Shown here one piece after another: positions 19,782 to 33,194 of a stretch of DNA of 64,000 nucleotides (the first letter of the stretch is position 1; each line of letters begins with the position of its first letter). The DNA is from Thelephora terrestris (lineage: Eukaryota > Basidiomycota > Agaricomycetes > Thelephorales > Thelephoraceae). The stretch lies in NCBI GenBank assembly GCA_015956445.1, contig WIUZ02000007.1, forward strand, positions 1-64,000. Direction: 5' to 3'. The notes under the pieces were generated by a model. It was not told the origin of the DNA. It was given only the letters and a program-made list of their open reading frames with translations, and did no database searches. The translations under genes and the position numbers were made by a program.

Positions 19782-22624
19782 ATGTCTACGCGCCTCCATC
19801 CTAAATCCGAAAAACGCGCTCTGGGTGACAACGATTCCACCAAAAGAAAGTCGGATCTCGCCAAAGAGTTCAAGCACATCAAAGCCGGTATCTGGGACGT
19901 GTATGAGCAGATACCGCACAGCAAGTTCAGCATCGACATCCCTTGGATATCGGGGCTGACCCACAACCTCGAGATCGTCGAAGACTTGCCGTTCTTTTGG
20001 AGGATGCTCAAGGATGTGACCAAGATCAAGTGGTTTTGGTATCACCTGTCCCTGTTCATATTGGTCAAGATCCTGAGTTCGTTGCTACCTGCGGTGGCAC
20101 TTTGGTGTGTGATCTTGCACGCTGTACATCTCTAAAAGAACCTAACGCCCAGCGCCCAGGTTCACCAGCCACTATCTCACTGTGGTCCGTATTTCTCCAG
20201 ATTTCATCTTCAGCCTCTAACAGAGCTCCAGATCCGGGTCGCGATGGATGAACGACGCCTTGACAAGGAACTGCTCATATTTGCCTCCACCGGTCGGATC
20301 TGCTGCACGGCTTTTGAAGCATTTCTGAAATACCTGGAAGAGCAACTTCAAGTCCCACTTGATCTCATCATGAAGGAGCACCTTGATAAAGTGGTGGTCA
20401 ACGTCAAGGCCAGCTTGGATGTTCCCACGTTCGACGACAGGGTTGTGAAAGGCAGACTAGAAAGCGCTACAGGCGGTGGGGGCGGCCCGGACTCTTCCTC
20501 TGCTTGGGGATCGATTTCGATCATGATAAGCTTATTCGCTTCCGCCGCTCGTCTCCTCACTGGTTTTGGTGTCCTGGCGAAAGTCATTGGCAGTCAACAA
20601 GACGGAGTCTACTTCGCGATCTTGCACCTTGGCCAAGAACTATCCAAGGTATTTCTGGAGCCGGGCTGGGGTTTCCCTCGTGCCTATGGTCAGTCCTCAA
20701 GCGCTTTCCTGTTGAGACGTTTTCTGATCGTATTCTCAGCGTGGGTCGCGATTACCGATAACAAACATTATGTCAAACTTTCCGGACTAGAGCAACTAGT
20801 TCGGAACTCAGAACACAAACAGGAGATTGTCGCCGGAAACCTTGCCGAGTCTATCAAGGGTGGTGCGTGAATATGTTCCCATAACCTCTGTCCAAGGTTT
20901 GACCCCTCCGTAGCACACAATCAAGCTTACAACCACGTGAGCGGGAAGTGTGCTCCGTGGTATACCATGTTGTCCAGTTCGCGAAGGAGCGCTCTCCAGT
21001 ACCTTGCATACACGCTCGCTCCAAAGTCGGTCGAGGAATGGGCCGAGGCACGTAGCTGTCTTCCCACCGCATTGGCTATCGATCACTTATGGGTAGATCT
21101 ACAGGTGGCGTATCTTCTGAAGTCTGCTGCCCACCCGGAAACCATCCCCACTTGTCTTGCGACAATTAGGCTCGTTCAGGAGACAAATCGGGGTTTTATC
21201 GGTGAACTGTGGACGATCTTTTACCAAGCAAGGTCTATACGTGAAAAGTTTCATCAGATTCGGGAGTTATACGAGATTCAGGAAATCCAGAACAAGGTTC
21301 CGGATGGGAAGATCTCGTTTCCCGAGGACAGTCACTCGTTGGCATCCGGAATCACGGTTGAATTCCGGTACGTGCCTCGTTCCACGAACTCCTTCGCTCT
21401 TCTCAGGTACTGAACCGAAAGCACACGTGGATTTGCACGCGTAGGAACGTTTCCTTCCGCTACCCTGGCAAGGCCGATTTTGCTCTCCGTGATGTTTCGT
21501 TTAAAATCGACAAGGGCCAACTTTGCGTTAGTCTGATGCGGTCGCACCCCTCCCTGGGATTTCCGGCATACGCCTGACTCTCGACCGTTAGGTTATCGTC
21601 GGCACCAACGGTTCTGGGAAAAGCACAATGCTCAAGCTGATTCTTCGGTTGTATGACCCTACTGAGGGCACGATATTTGTCAACGGCCATAATATCAAAA
21701 CCCTAAAACTCTTCGATCTTCGCGAGAGCATGGCAGTGCTATTTCAAGACTACACGCATTTCCCGTTGACAGTAAGATCCTTCAGTCCGAAACGTTGGTC
21801 CGTTGGCTGGTCGCTGAAAAAAACTCGGGTGTGCAACAGGTCAAGGACAACATTGCCCTTGGGGATCCTCAGAATGCACACGACGAAACCAGAGTCCGCG
21901 AGGCGGCCCGACTCGGTGGCGCCGAAGAATTTATCGACAAGATGAGCGAAGGCTTCGACACGTATTTGGAATGACCTGTCCAGGATTACTGGTGTATACC
22001 CAGCAACGCGAAGACAGAGTCTGGGATGCAGATCGATCGTGATTTGTTCCGAGAGGCTATCGGACGCGTTGGAAACGAGGATACGGTCAAGCTGAGCGGA
22101 GGTCAGCTGCAGAGATTGGCCGTGTGAGTACCTCAGCGTACCTCCCTTCGATTCTCGGACTGGTCTAAATCGGTTTTATCTTCAACAAGGTCTCGCATGT
22201 TTATGCGAGCGGTGCTTTCGGGAGAGGAAAGGGTGGGGTTATTGCTGTTCGACGAGCCGAGCGCGGCCCTAGATCCGACCGCCGAGCATGGTAGGTCCCG
22301 GTTTTCATTGGATTATCTGTTGAAACCGACGATGACCGGACCTGTGACTCAGACCTGTTCTCACGAATTCGGAAGCTGAGGGGAGAGAAAACGATGATCT
22401 TCTCGTCCCATCGGATCGGGCAGCTCACGAAACCCGCCGATCTTATTCTGTACGTGACATCCTACAACGTCGTATTTCTGGGACTTTGCTCAAGTCGCGT
22501 TCGTTGCCAAACTAGGTACATGGACGACTCGAAAGTCTTGGAAAGTGGAACCCATATCGAGTTGATGGCTGAAGGAGGGAAATACGCGGAGTTGTGGAAT
22601 CTACAGGCACAGGCGTTCTTGTGA
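19782..22624 (+). pseudogene. ABC transporter-like ATPase (fungal MsbA-like type) with one in-frame TGA
   Basis: Exon 1 is 19782-20104, exon 2 20160-20184, exon 3 20226-20688 and exon 4 starts at 20740; more follow. The N-terminal half has hydrophobic stretches that resemble a degenerate transmembrane domain (KWFWYHLSLFILVKILSSLL). The nucleotide-binding domain shows Walker A GTNGSGKST (about 21603-21629), signature LSGGQLQRLAV (about 22094-22126), Walker B LLLFDEPSAALD (about 22240-22275) and switch FSSHRIGQL. All needed splice sites are present, yet TGA at 21972-21974 interrupts TYLE-PVQDYW where related proteins usually have an arginine-like residue. The change fits CGA to TGA. The rest appears undamaged, so inactivation would be recent, or the strain could carry a null allele. 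Confidence 0.7.
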
Positions 22625-23275
22625 ATCATTTTTTGGTGTGCTTTAGGCCTTGAGGTGGAAGGGCGATTATGCGTTAGGCGTAGTTGGCTCTCTTATAATG
22701 AACGTATGTCTATTATCAAGCACCGCCGCAAACAGGTGAGATTCCCTTCTTACGCACAAGAGCGTACATCAGGAGACTACACCGGCAAATGATGGGGAAT
22801 TCGGGAGACACACTCTCCAAACGGAAGGAGAATTAGTCATGTGCTCGCTGAGGCGGTCTGAGCAGGGAGCTCGAGGAACCACAGACTTCGAGATACAAAT
22901 GCATCTCGAACTTGCGGAGAACTCACCGTTGTGTATCCCATTGACTCAGAAGGGTTGATGACCTGAGTAGCTGTCTGGGTGGTTAATAAGAATGCTAGTA
23001 TAGCATATGAACTGTCCCACTCGGTGACTTGATTCAAAGAAAGGTGCATTATGCTTTTATTGCGTATGTAAATGTACATGAGCGTGAAATTATTGTAACT
23101 ATCATCATTGCGGTTTTTTTTATGAGGAAGCGAAGAAAGCGTGAAAGGTTCGAAGAAGGTACGTGGCAAAAAAACCCGAAGGCGAAGGTGAGGAGGGGAC
23201 AAGCGAAGGAGAAAACGTCGAAGAAGAGAAAGAAAAACGACCGAAGTCTCACCGAATTCAGGATGCGAAAGAAAT
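22625..23275. other. Intergenic, no gene seen
   Basis: This gap separates the convergent ABC-type gene and MPE1. It is AT-rich in part and includes the 3' ends of both. ORFs here are shadows or too short to support. Confidence 0.5.
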
Positions 23276-25677
23276 CTATTCCCAATACCTTGCCACCTTG
23301 GGATCGTTCCCACCTCCGACCTCAAGGAAATCCGACGGTCGATCCCTCTTGAGGTTCTTCCTCCTGTTATTGACGGGTAACCTTTGATATGCCGAATCTT
23401 GACCCCCCTGCTGCTGCATGCCCTGATTCCACATCTGCTGCGGTTGGCCCATCCCTCCCATCTGGTTCAAGTTCCCACCCAAGCCCGGAATGTTCATCCC
23501 CATGCCGCCCATGCCAGGCATACCTCCCATGTTGCCCATGTTTCCCATACCTCCCATATTTCCCAGGTTACCCATATTCCCCATCGGTCCCATCCCCATA
23601 CCAGGAACGTTCATCCCCATATTCATCGCCGCCATCGGATTCATGTTCATGTTGTATCCACCCATGCCCATTCCGTTCGCCATCGCCATTGCCATTTGTT
23701 GCTGCTGCTGTGCCTGCGCCTGTTGTTGCTGTTGCTGTTGTATCTGCTGCTGCTGCTGCTGCTGAGCCTGTTGTTGCTGAGCCTGTTGTTGGAGTGTCGA
23801 AGCCGCGGCGGCAAAGGCGGTCACCGCCTGTGCCTGTGTTAACTGTCCTTGGAGCTGGTTGAGTTGGTACTCTGTCGGATGCCGAGCCTGTGGGGGTAAT
23901 GAAGGGTTCTGGAGCATCTTAGAGAGTTGAGCGATCTGCGCTTGTAGTTGAGGGATACCCTCGTTGAGAATCCGGGCGATGTCAATACTGTCGGCTTGAT
24001 ATTCGAGGTCACCATCATCTTCCTCAACTTTCGTCGAGGGTCCCTATCGCCGCGAGCGGTTCAGTCATGACGGAGAGATTAGATGTTGACACATCCTACC
24101 TGTTCAGCTTCGGGAGTTGAGGTACTTTGCGTCGGTGTTCCGGCAGAGCCCAATGCTTCAGCCTCCTTACGACTCTCTTCCATCGCCCTGTCGATGTAAT
24201 CTCCAACCCTGGTCCTCAACGGTTTGTTCACTATCAACTTATCCAGCGACGTAATCCTCTTCTGGCAGTTAGGACAAGAAAAGTCATTCTCTAGTAGGTG
24301 CGTCTGAATGCAGTCCTCGCAATACGCCTTCTCGCAACACGGAGTCTTGACGGCATCGCGGAATAATCGGTTGTCAATGGGGCAAGTCAGAGAGGGATCT
24401 GTGGGCTTTCGTTCCCGGATGTCGGCCTCTGTGAATCCCTTCGGCCGTGAGACCTGTTTCTGCCAAGCGGCACTAAGCGAACGATCGGATTCGGTAAACA
24501 GTGACTGAACATAAGAAAAGAAAACCTCTTACGAATCAGGCTGGGCGACCACAAAGCCTCCTTCAGGGGTCACCATCACGCCGCTCGATAGCTGCCCAGA
24601 GGGGGAGTCGACCGATTTGAGGAAACTGCGGGGAATACCTGTTGTTCGCTTGATTCTTGGCTTGTTGTCAAAATCTCTGTCGTTATTCGTCGGGCAGTCC
24701 TGAATCCAGTGCCCTGGCAGAAGTGAGAATCCATGTGGTTTCAAAGCCGCACGAAAGCCTCACCTTTTTGTCCACATCGATAACAGACATAGCTGGGTGG
24801 TAGGGGTTTCTCGGGCTGGTGACTGAACGGCTTCCCACCTCGAGAGTTGTAAGACCCTGCCCGCGGTTTGAAGTCGATGCGCGTGGCTCTAATGGGGAGG
24901 AAAGAGATAGACATTCGTTAGATAATCTGTGTACTACACGACAAGGAGCCCGCTCCTGCGGGAAACACAAACTGTGACATCTTTTCCTGGGTTTCCTCCC
25001 AGTTGGCGGACTGAGCCTGGAACATTGCAGCCATCGCGGCCGTTTCATCATCCGTTGCCACTAAAGTTTTCAAGGCCTTGCAAGGAAAAATAGTCCAGGA
25101 CATGAGAAGACCGACCCTAAGGTTCTGGAGGAAACAGCACGCACAGGCTTTTGATATTCGTCGCGTTCTCTCTCTTTCTCCCTGGCATCGAAGCGTTTAG
25201 ATAAGTGTCCGGACGAGTGGCCAGGTCTATGCCATGTGTTATTAGCTGGGGTTACGGTAGGTGTGTGTTTTTCGGAGCTGGCGCCTGAAGCGCCAGATAT
25301 GTACATGGCGGCTTTGCCCTTGCCAGGACGAACAGCCGGGCGACGCTTAACGATCACTGATGTGGAACGAGGAATAATCTGAGAGTCATCTTTGTACTCT
25401 GCGACAGCAAGGTCCGTGAGAGGTTGAGAGCAACAGATACAACAGATGCGAGAGGTGCAAGAGAGGTAAGAGAATCATCCTTGGATGTGGCACTGATCCC
25501 AGACGCACCCTGATTGGAGGAATCGTAAATGAAGAGGTCGAAATCGTTGGCTTTCCCGAGGTTATTCGCGAGGATGATTTCCCTCTTGAGGTCGAAAACG
25601 GATATCCCAGTACCGTCGAATGTGACCCGAGACTCTGCTCTCTGGGACGCGAACTTGTAGAAAACAGAGGACGACAT
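23276..25677 (-). CDS. MPE1: Mpe1/RBBP6-type cleavage and polyadenylation factor subunit
   Basis: The protein starts MSSSVFYKFASQRAESRVTF, a DWNN (ubiquitin-like) domain at the extreme N-terminus. Exon 1 ends at 25509 and exon 2 starts at 25398 (SSNQ|EYKDD). A CCHC zinc knuckle follows (the exon after it reads GHWIQDCPTNNDRD, about 24710). A RING/U-box-like part with CPNCQKRI lies near 24270. The C-terminal exon (23917-23276) is Gln- and Met/Gly/Asn-rich. Known Mpe1 proteins are essential nuclear subunits of the cleavage and polyadenylation factor. The domain order and the start fit the family. The Q-rich and GM-rich tail is long, and probably disordered. Confidence 0.9.
23490..23790. repeat. 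Low-complexity coding repeats in MPE1 (poly-Gln and GMGN-type)
   Basis: On the minus strand, CAG/CAA runs (about 23695-23790) encode long Gln blocks, and GGNMG/MGNMGG-type repeats (about 23490-23660) follow. Such tracts vary in length between strains by slippage. Confidence 0.8.
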
Positions 25678-26663
25678 AAATTGAGAAAAAAAGTATACAC
25701 AAACAAGTACAACTGGGGTGATGAGGAGCTATACTGTGAGAAGTGGCGGAGAGAAGGGGAAAGGGGGTCGTCGCAGTCGTCCGTTGCGCGTTTGAGTTAG
25801 GGTCGATGGAAGAGAAACAGTAACCGGGAGGCGGAGTGACGGCGGGTTCGGCGCGAGGAGCGCCGAGTCACGCGCATGCTCCGAACTTCCCACGCTTCCA
25901 CCTCCCGACCCGCCCGCTGGAGGTTCACTGAATGCCGATGGCGAAGGAGGCAACTAACAGGGCTACAACTCTACTGATGAGCTTCCAGAAAAATGATAGC
26001 GGACTTGCGAAAATAAGCGTGATGTTGAGGTTGTGATCGTGTCTGAGGTTCAGCTATCTGGCAATAGCCTGTGAAAGAAATCCGGACGAGGGTCATCGTT
26101 ACTTGAGGGATTGGGGGAGCGTTCTGGGAGCATCTCCTATGTCGTGGATCCCACTCGACAGCTATAGTCTTCTTATGCACAACGATACCTAGCTGTAGCC
26201 TGCCAATAGCTGGGATCGACCATCATGGAAATGATTCTTTCTCGTCGCCTATCTTACGTTCTCGCTGGTGAGATAACCACGAGTGCTCGAAAATTTAACC
26301 AGTCCGCAAACAACGTGGCGGAGACTTGGAAACCTGGGGACACAGTTGATCGACCTTCACAGTGAACGCAATCCCCACAATCGGTATCTCGCAGAACAGA
26401 GTTCAGAGGCGTCAACCCCCTAGGTATCGTCCCCTTCTAAATCGCGTCCTCCTCGCCTCTGAATTCGAGGCTGGATTCCAGCCTAGAACAGAGAGGATTC
26501 GAACAGTCAGTCACATTATACTTGTTTAAACTAGTAACAATAAACACAAGAGGAACCAGGAATCACTACAAAGCGTATTTTCTCTCTACTCGACAGGCCC
26601 ATCACTGGCAGTCCTACATTCGACCCACTCCGACAAAAAAAAACAAGATTGGGAGGTTCTTTC
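25678..26663. other. Intergenic between BYE1 3' end and MPE1 5' end
   Basis: Nearly 1 kb without a supported gene. It should hold the MPE1 promoter and the BYE1 3' untranslated region. Minus ORFs at 25729-25953 and 25971-26180 show no recognisable features. Confidence 0.5.
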
Positions 26664-29600
26664 TCATGTCCGAGAACGCTCACTCCACCCAGAACCACCA
26701 CCCCTTCCGCCCCTCTTCGGCCAACCGGCGTCCCTCGGTCTATCCCTATCCCTTCCTCTATCCCTTTCTCGACCACCGCCTCTTCCCCTCCAACCACCCG
26801 ATTCGGTTCTTCCTCGCCCACCTCGTGGTGGAGAACCATAACCACGTTCATACCGACCTCTTTCATACCCGGGTCCATCAAATTGATCAAATTGGTCATT
26901 GTTCTCGTAAGGGGCTCCAGGAACTCCGGGGTAAGGAGGCCGATGAGATGGTGGTGGCCCAGGTGGATGGTACGGGGATTGTTGGTGTGGGTGTAGCGGT
27001 GGGGGCGAAGGTCCTGGCACAGGCAGTTGATGTTGACCAACGACAGGTGGGTACGGTAAGTATGCTCCAGGAGGTCCAGGAGGCGGAGGTACATTCGCCC
27101 AAGGCGGCTGACCATGTCCATTGGATGGCGGAGGAATAGGAGGAGGCGATTGCTGAGGTATGGGCGGTAGGATCGGCGGTGGAATCGGCCCCGGTCCGAC
27201 CTGCGTAAGGGATTGAAGCATCCGTTGGACCTGATCTGGTGTCAAGGAGGCAACTTCTGCTGCTAGGGCCGCTGGGTTGATCTGTGATCCAGCTGCAGGT
27301 GGTGGAGCGATCGGGGGCACACCAGGGATCGAAGGCGGAGAAATTGATGGAGGTGGAGGGCCACCAAAGGTTGGGTTCGTAGTCGTTTGCTGGAGTTGAG
27401 AGATGATGGAAGCCAACCCGGTGGAGCTTGTTGATAGGGTCGGAAGCAAAGGCGGTGTGAGTGCTGGAGGCGCTACCAGTTTACCTTTGTTCAGGATCCA
27501 GACCCCGACGAGATAGTCTTCGGTCCGGGCTTTTGGGAGACGGAGGGAATCGAGAAGTTCCACATAATCAGGAAGCGGCTCAGATGATAACAGCGGGATA
27601 ATGTACAACTCGCGTCCTGGATGGTAGTCCTTCGGTTTTGTACCCCAAGGAAACACGAGTCCGTGTCGGCTGATGACGCAAAAACATTAAATTAGTGAAT
27701 AAGTACCGGTCGAACATACTACCGGGGAATTAACTTACTTCTTTCCTAGGAGGTATTCAATTAAGGATTTGAACGGCTCCTTTTGCTGTTCGCTTGGTGG
27801 GGAAAATGCGACAGCAATAAGCTCCTTCGATGAGTTCATCCGCATCTGCAGAAGAAACTGTGCCGATTTGTCTATCGGAACACGTCCGTCGATCCGAAGT
27901 TGCACAGATGGAAACAGTGTTTTCCACAATAGAGAATCGTGTTCCAGGGGCCGACCACCCATTTGACGCGCGAGAACAGGTATGTCCGTTGGCGTATTGG
28001 ACTCGAGAGGCATGTTTAACTGAATCAATCGAACGTGGTATGGCATCAGTAAACGTGTGGTTACGAGGCATTTAAGCACGGATGGAACCGCGTCTATCAC
28101 TTACCGATCCGAGCCAAACCTGTGGAAGCTCATCAAATGACGGCTCTTTGGCCGGTACACCCGGAGGAGGGTTAGCGCTGGCAGAACGCCTCCCTAGACT
28201 ATCCGCATCTGGGTCAGCCTCCAGGAACATGTCGAAGTCCGTATCGTCAGCCGCAGCCCCTCCAATGATTTCATCGTCCACAAATGGACCCTTCGGCTCT
28301 AGCCCCTTGTGCTGATCAGACGGAGACTCCGTGAGCTCTCCGTTTTCATTGGGACCTCGGATCACCTCCCCGTTGTCCTCCTGCTTTTTTGGGGATGATG
28401 GAGGTGCAGACCAGACGGAGTTGAGGTCGAAGGAGGGTCGGGTGGTGAGATCGGGCTGCGAGGTATTGACAGCGAATGGCGAAATTCCGGTGGGTCGAGC
28501 AGACTGAGGGATGACCGGGGACTGAGGCGCCCCGGTAGTCAAAGACTCTGGCCCGCCCTCTACGTGAACGCTAGTCCCAGCAGGCGTAGGAGGCATGTCG
28601 ATGGCCATGGGAGAGTCATGTACATCATCATCAATATTAATCAAATCTGCCAGATTCAACTCTCCTTCAACCTGACCACTACCCGGCGTAAGCAATTCCG
28701 ATTGAGCTTGTGCGAATGACGGCCTATCGGTCGCCAAAGGAGATATGGGGCCCTGCTGAAGGTGAAATGGTATGGGCGGAGGTCCACCCCACCCAACTGA
28801 CGATGGATGGTCTGGAATGATAGGAGACTCCGGGGGCACAGAACCCGAACCAGACGTGAGAGTCGCCGACCTCATCCTCATCCTCGCCGTTCTCTCCCTC
28901 ATTCGCCTTTCCTCCTCTTCCATTTCCTTATCCAGGTCAACATCGCGTGTAACCGGTCGCCCGTCAATGTTCTCGATATCTTGCAGACCCTTATGTGTGA
29001 CCTTTGCTCGGGGTGCGCTGACTTTTTGTAAAATGGAATGCTCTAAAGCCTCTTGCTCAGCCTGCTTGATCGATTCCCTTTCAGCTTCACTAGCAAGGTC
29101 TGTAGACGACATATGGGCAAGGGCCACTGGCGGAATGGCAGATGACACAATGCGCTTATGCAGCGCAGCTCTATCCGGTCTCTTGAGATTGAAATCCAGC
29201 ATCCTGAATCTCTCCCTGTCATCGCAATGGACCGTCAGCGGGGACGCCCGAATTTCAACTTTGGGCGCTTACTTGTATTTCCCGGAAGCAGACGGACTTC
29301 CAGCCTTATCGAACTCAGCATGAGCCTCGAACACGGCCGCTTCGACCTGAGTCGCATACGCGCCGGCTTTCTCCTCCAACCGAGCCTTCTCTTCCTCAGT
29401 CAGCTCCACTGTGGTTTTTGTGAACCCCGTATCAAAAGCCCGTCGCGTTGCGTTTGAATCTGAGCCATTGGCATCTCTGTCTTCGATCTTGATGGAGTCC
29501 TCAGGGGAAAAATAGGGAAAGGCAAGGAAGATGTTGGAAAACATCTCGTGCAGTTTTCCCAAACAATACTTCCTCGTCGGATCATCGCTCGGTCCTCCAG

Positions 29601-30969
29601 ATGGCTTGCTCTTCTTGGAAGGGGTGGTCCCTTCAGTGACGGACTGCTTCCGTTTCAGCCTCGACGACGTAGACTGGCCCGGCGCAGGCGATTCTGTATC
29701 GCGTGCCCTGGATGGATGCGAACCGCGCGACAACTTTGATCGTTTGGCTCTGGGCTGACTGCCCTCGTCGTCGTCGGAAACGTCTTCTTCTTCCGACGAT
29801 TCCATCCTTCTGATCCGTCGCTACCCAAGGACAAACCCTTGTCAGCACCAACGATCAGAGGGATATCAGCCCAGAACGGGACGTACCTTGGGTATAGCCC
29901 TCTTTGCACCGTCCTTTCCTTCCCCGAAGTATTCATCGCTGCTCGGATCGTTTTCTTCGGATTCCGATTCGGGTGGTGGGGGAGCCTGGACGGGTTTGGG
30001 CTCAGGTTCGTATGTCCTGGTAGACTTGAGCTCTTCCGCCCGTGTCTCAATGGTTTCTTCGTCTACCTCCTCCAGACCTTCTGGACCCTCCCAATCTCCT
30101 AGTAATCGGGGAGAACTGGTTAGTATGTTGTCAAACCGGTTTGAATCGTAAGGCGGGAAGTCGGATGTATGTACGCCTGTCTGTCCTCCGCAGCACCTAG
30201 GCCCTCCGCCTCTACTTGCTCTTCGCTCCTCAACTAATGCAAAGAAAGTCCGTCGAGTGCTTAAAACGAAGAGGACACGAACAAAAATAGCTCGGAGCAA
30301 AGGTACTATGCACGGACGGTCTACCACACAAGGCGCACAAAGGACAGAGGGTTTACTCCCCAGTATGCACACGGACACAGAGAGGCGGGACAGATGACAT
30401 GGCATTTTCTTCGGTGTTCATGTTCGGGGGAAAAGAGAGGCGAAACGACTACGCGAGTACAGATTAAAGAGAGTAGATACTCACTGGCTGTCCGTAATCC
30501 CGTTTCGAGTGAACATGACCCACAGATGTAGACCTCTAGAGGGGATAGGAGTCGGTGAGACAAGGGATGTAGTTGGGTGCGGAAGGAGCAACTGACCGAT
30601 ATCCTCCGCATCTTCCTGCTCAAGCCCAACGCAGCTGAAATGGTACCTAACGTAAACAAGGACATGTCAGTGAACCGCAATCGAGGCGTCGGTCCATGAG
30701 CATCATCGACGAGCCGCTCACCATTCTCGACAAGCGCCACAGCATATCATAGGAGTTCCATAGTCCTTCCCGCGACAAACACAGAAGACTTGCTCTTTCC
30801 CCTTCCCTTTGCCTTTCTTCTTCGTGGTGCCGTTCTTTTTTGCAGGAGCGCCTGCCCGCGGTTTAGTGGTCGTCGTCACCGTGACTTTACCAGAGGATGA
30901 GGCGGCGGCGGCTCCCCGCGTCGACCTCATCGGCCGACTCGTTGCGATGGAACTCGTATTCTCAGACAT
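26664..30969 (-). CDS. BYE1: Bye1-type transcription factor (PHD finger, TFIIS central domain, SPOC)
   Basis: The start ATG is at 30969 (MSENTSSIATSRPMRSTRGA). A PHD finger follows: FCVCRGKDYGTPMICCGACREW, then after introns YHFSCVGLEQEDAEDI and YICGSC. A long acidic linker (29900-30150) precedes a TFIIS central-domain-like part (RKYCLGKLHEMFSNI at about 29550, then RMLDFNLKRPDRAALHKRI at about 29200). A SPOC-like domain is at 28100-27500 (FPSVQLRIDGRVPIDKSAQF, and after the next intron GRELYIIPLLSS). The C-terminus is Pro-rich and ends in RGG-type repeats. In yeast and animals (PHF3/DIDO) this combination binds RNA polymerase II and histone H3K4me3. Splicing of the middle exons was not fixed base by base. 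Confidence 0.85.
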
Positions 30970-31739
30970 GCGCGAAAGATATGACAAAAGGGGATCGTCA
31001 ATGAAAGAGCAAAAAGTCAGCAGACCCCACTCCACAAGTAACCGCCCGATATGGGTAGGTCCACGAAACGGAGGGAAATGAAAGAGAAGATCTTGCCGTG
31101 AAGAGAGGCGTTAGGAAACGAGAAAAAAATCTGGTTCTCTTCGTGCGTTGCTGCGATCGTCTCCTCGACGGCGCAGCGGGAAAAGAAACTTGAGAGGGGG
31201 ATTTTCGGACAGGCGGTTGTGCGCGACAGTGGTCACGGTGTGTGACCAATGATGGCGTCAGCCTTCCATATTCGGAAGCTATTTTAGACTCCGCTAAGCG
31301 GGCCCGGGGTCATTCTTGCGCCGACCTCACAGCACGTGAGGTAGACGCGCTAAACGCAACCATTGAACCGGACGCGACTTGCCATTCTCACCACTTATCT
31401 AGACCACTGACATCTCGGACGCGCGACTTTCTTCCTGTTATCCCGACCTTTATCCGAGATGTGCGTGAAGGCATTTCTGGCCTTTCCCTGAAGAAGCCTG
31501 GAGCCTCGGTTAATTCCAAGTTTCCAGAGTCAAGCTGAGCCAAGTCTTCGGGATGAATGCCCTCCTGCTCGGCGCCCGGCATTTCCTCGCTCTGATGTTA
31601 GCACATTGGCGTGCCACGGTGCTTCTGCAAGTAGATGGGCCGGTGTGATGGGGCACACAAAGAAGTTATCATAGCAAAGATAGTATTACAGGAGACGCGC
31701 AAACATAGTGTTACAATGCGAGGCTAAACGGTACTTATC
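30970..31739. other. Intergenic upstream of BYE1
   Basis: It includes the BYE1 promoter and the 3' flank of the MYND gene. No ORF here has support. Confidence 0.5.
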
Positions 31740-33194
31740 CTACACCTTGTTCCTCTTCCTTGCTTCCTTTTTGACTTGATTGATCTGTTTCTTCCAGCGC
31801 GCTAGGTGTTGTTCCCAATCTTGCTCGGTAAAGTTGGTGTAATCGCGCTCCCCAGGATCGGTCTCGATACCCTGCGTGACCTCGCTCGGGAATTTTTTCC
31901 ACTCGCTCGACTCCACACTCTTCTTAATAGCGTCCATTGCAACGATGGTGTAGAGGTCGACCAATCGCCGCTGCTCGATCGTCGATTCTTTATCTCCTTG
32001 GCAGTTCTCCAGGAAATCCCAGATTTTGATCCGGTCATCGAACCACAGAGTATACGGGGTGTGCTGAATCGCCTCCTGAAGATTCTGATTTCTTAGGACC
32101 GAAAACCTCTCTCGTTCCTTACACGGCATTCCGGGAACTCCGTTCCTCATTTCCCGCCCGTAGAACAGAACAGGGACGACCGGGAAGAGATCGGATACTG
32201 CTGATGGGCAATACCCTTTGGTGGAGACGACGGTGCAGGCGTTGAAATGAAACATTCCGCAATCGAGGAAGATGTCTTCCCTGCGAACGGTAGTGAAATA
32301 AATCCAGCTGTGCTCACGGGGATCTTGATCGACAGTGACATTTCCGGTGGCAGCGTCGTAATAAGCTAGTCGATCTTGTGGCTGGGCGATTGCCTCTCCG
32401 ACAACAATGCCGAAATCTGCGATGGGGGATGACTTGTATGCCAACCTAATCCGAGGCTTGCTACCCTTGGACGAATCGGTAGTGTAGATCTCAGAAAGGA
32501 GGGCGACGCAGATGGCGATGTTTATCGGAAGGTTGTTACCGCCGCGAAGGATTCTTCGTTTCAGTTTGGACGCAACCTGTGGAGATGGAGCGCTCGGCCA
32601 CCATATCTTGTCCATGTTGGGAGACAGAGGGATTTCACCGCCGAGGATGACCGGCCTTGCCTGGAAACCACCGGGGAGAAGGACAGGGGGTGAATCTGGG
32701 GAGGGATGATTAAGAATTTGATGGTTGATCGCAAAATGGACCCCATCAGGAGGGTGAGTCTGGACATTCATTCTGCACTTTTCTGCAATGAGGGCCAGAA
32801 GCGGGTGATAGATGCCGAGGTCGATTCTATCAGTCTTTCCTGAACACGTTTTGAACACGAGGACGCCAGTAAGATTGATGAATGTTGGGGAAGCGCGGAA
32901 AGCTGACCACATGATTTTTTGTGAAATTTCCAGTCGACTGATTGGCATGCAGAAGAGCAATAGAGTCTCTAAGGAACCAAGGGGAAGATAAGGTGAATGA
33001 AGTGACCGGAACGCTGCCGATTAGTTCTCAATTCATACCTCCCCACAGGCCGAGCACAATTTGAGTTGTCCGTCTTTTGGCGTGGTCGAGCAGGCGTCGC
33101 AACGGGACACGCGCTCGATGGGCAGCTTGACTGTTCGAAGGCTCCCATCAGCTTCCAAGTGATGGTGGTGGGGCCTAGTGTCCCCGCTGGCCAT
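31740..33194 (-). CDS. MYND-type zinc-finger protein
   Basis: Three exons: 33194-33039, from 32968, and a last exon ending at 31740. Exons 1 and 2 together form a MYND finger: CDACSTTPKDGQLKLCSACG, then RLYCSSACQSVDWKFHKKSC. After the next intron the frame continues GKTDRIDLGIYHPLLALIAE and runs to a Lys/Arg-rich end (KKQINQVKKEARKRNKV). The C-terminal 330 residues are not a known enzyme domain to me. Such MYND proteins are numerous in agaricomycetes and their roles are mostly unknown; MYND fingers bind Pro-rich peptides. Confidence 0.8.

Noticed and set aside
21961-21983. A 22-base intron removing the TGA in the ABC-type gene
   Set aside because: GT...AG can be drawn (GTATTT...CCAG), but 22 bases would shift the frame and delete conserved residues.
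23384-23862. Plus-strand ORFs with Cys- or Leu-rich repeats
   Set aside because: They are shadows of the low-complexity Gln- and Met/Gly-rich end of MPE1.
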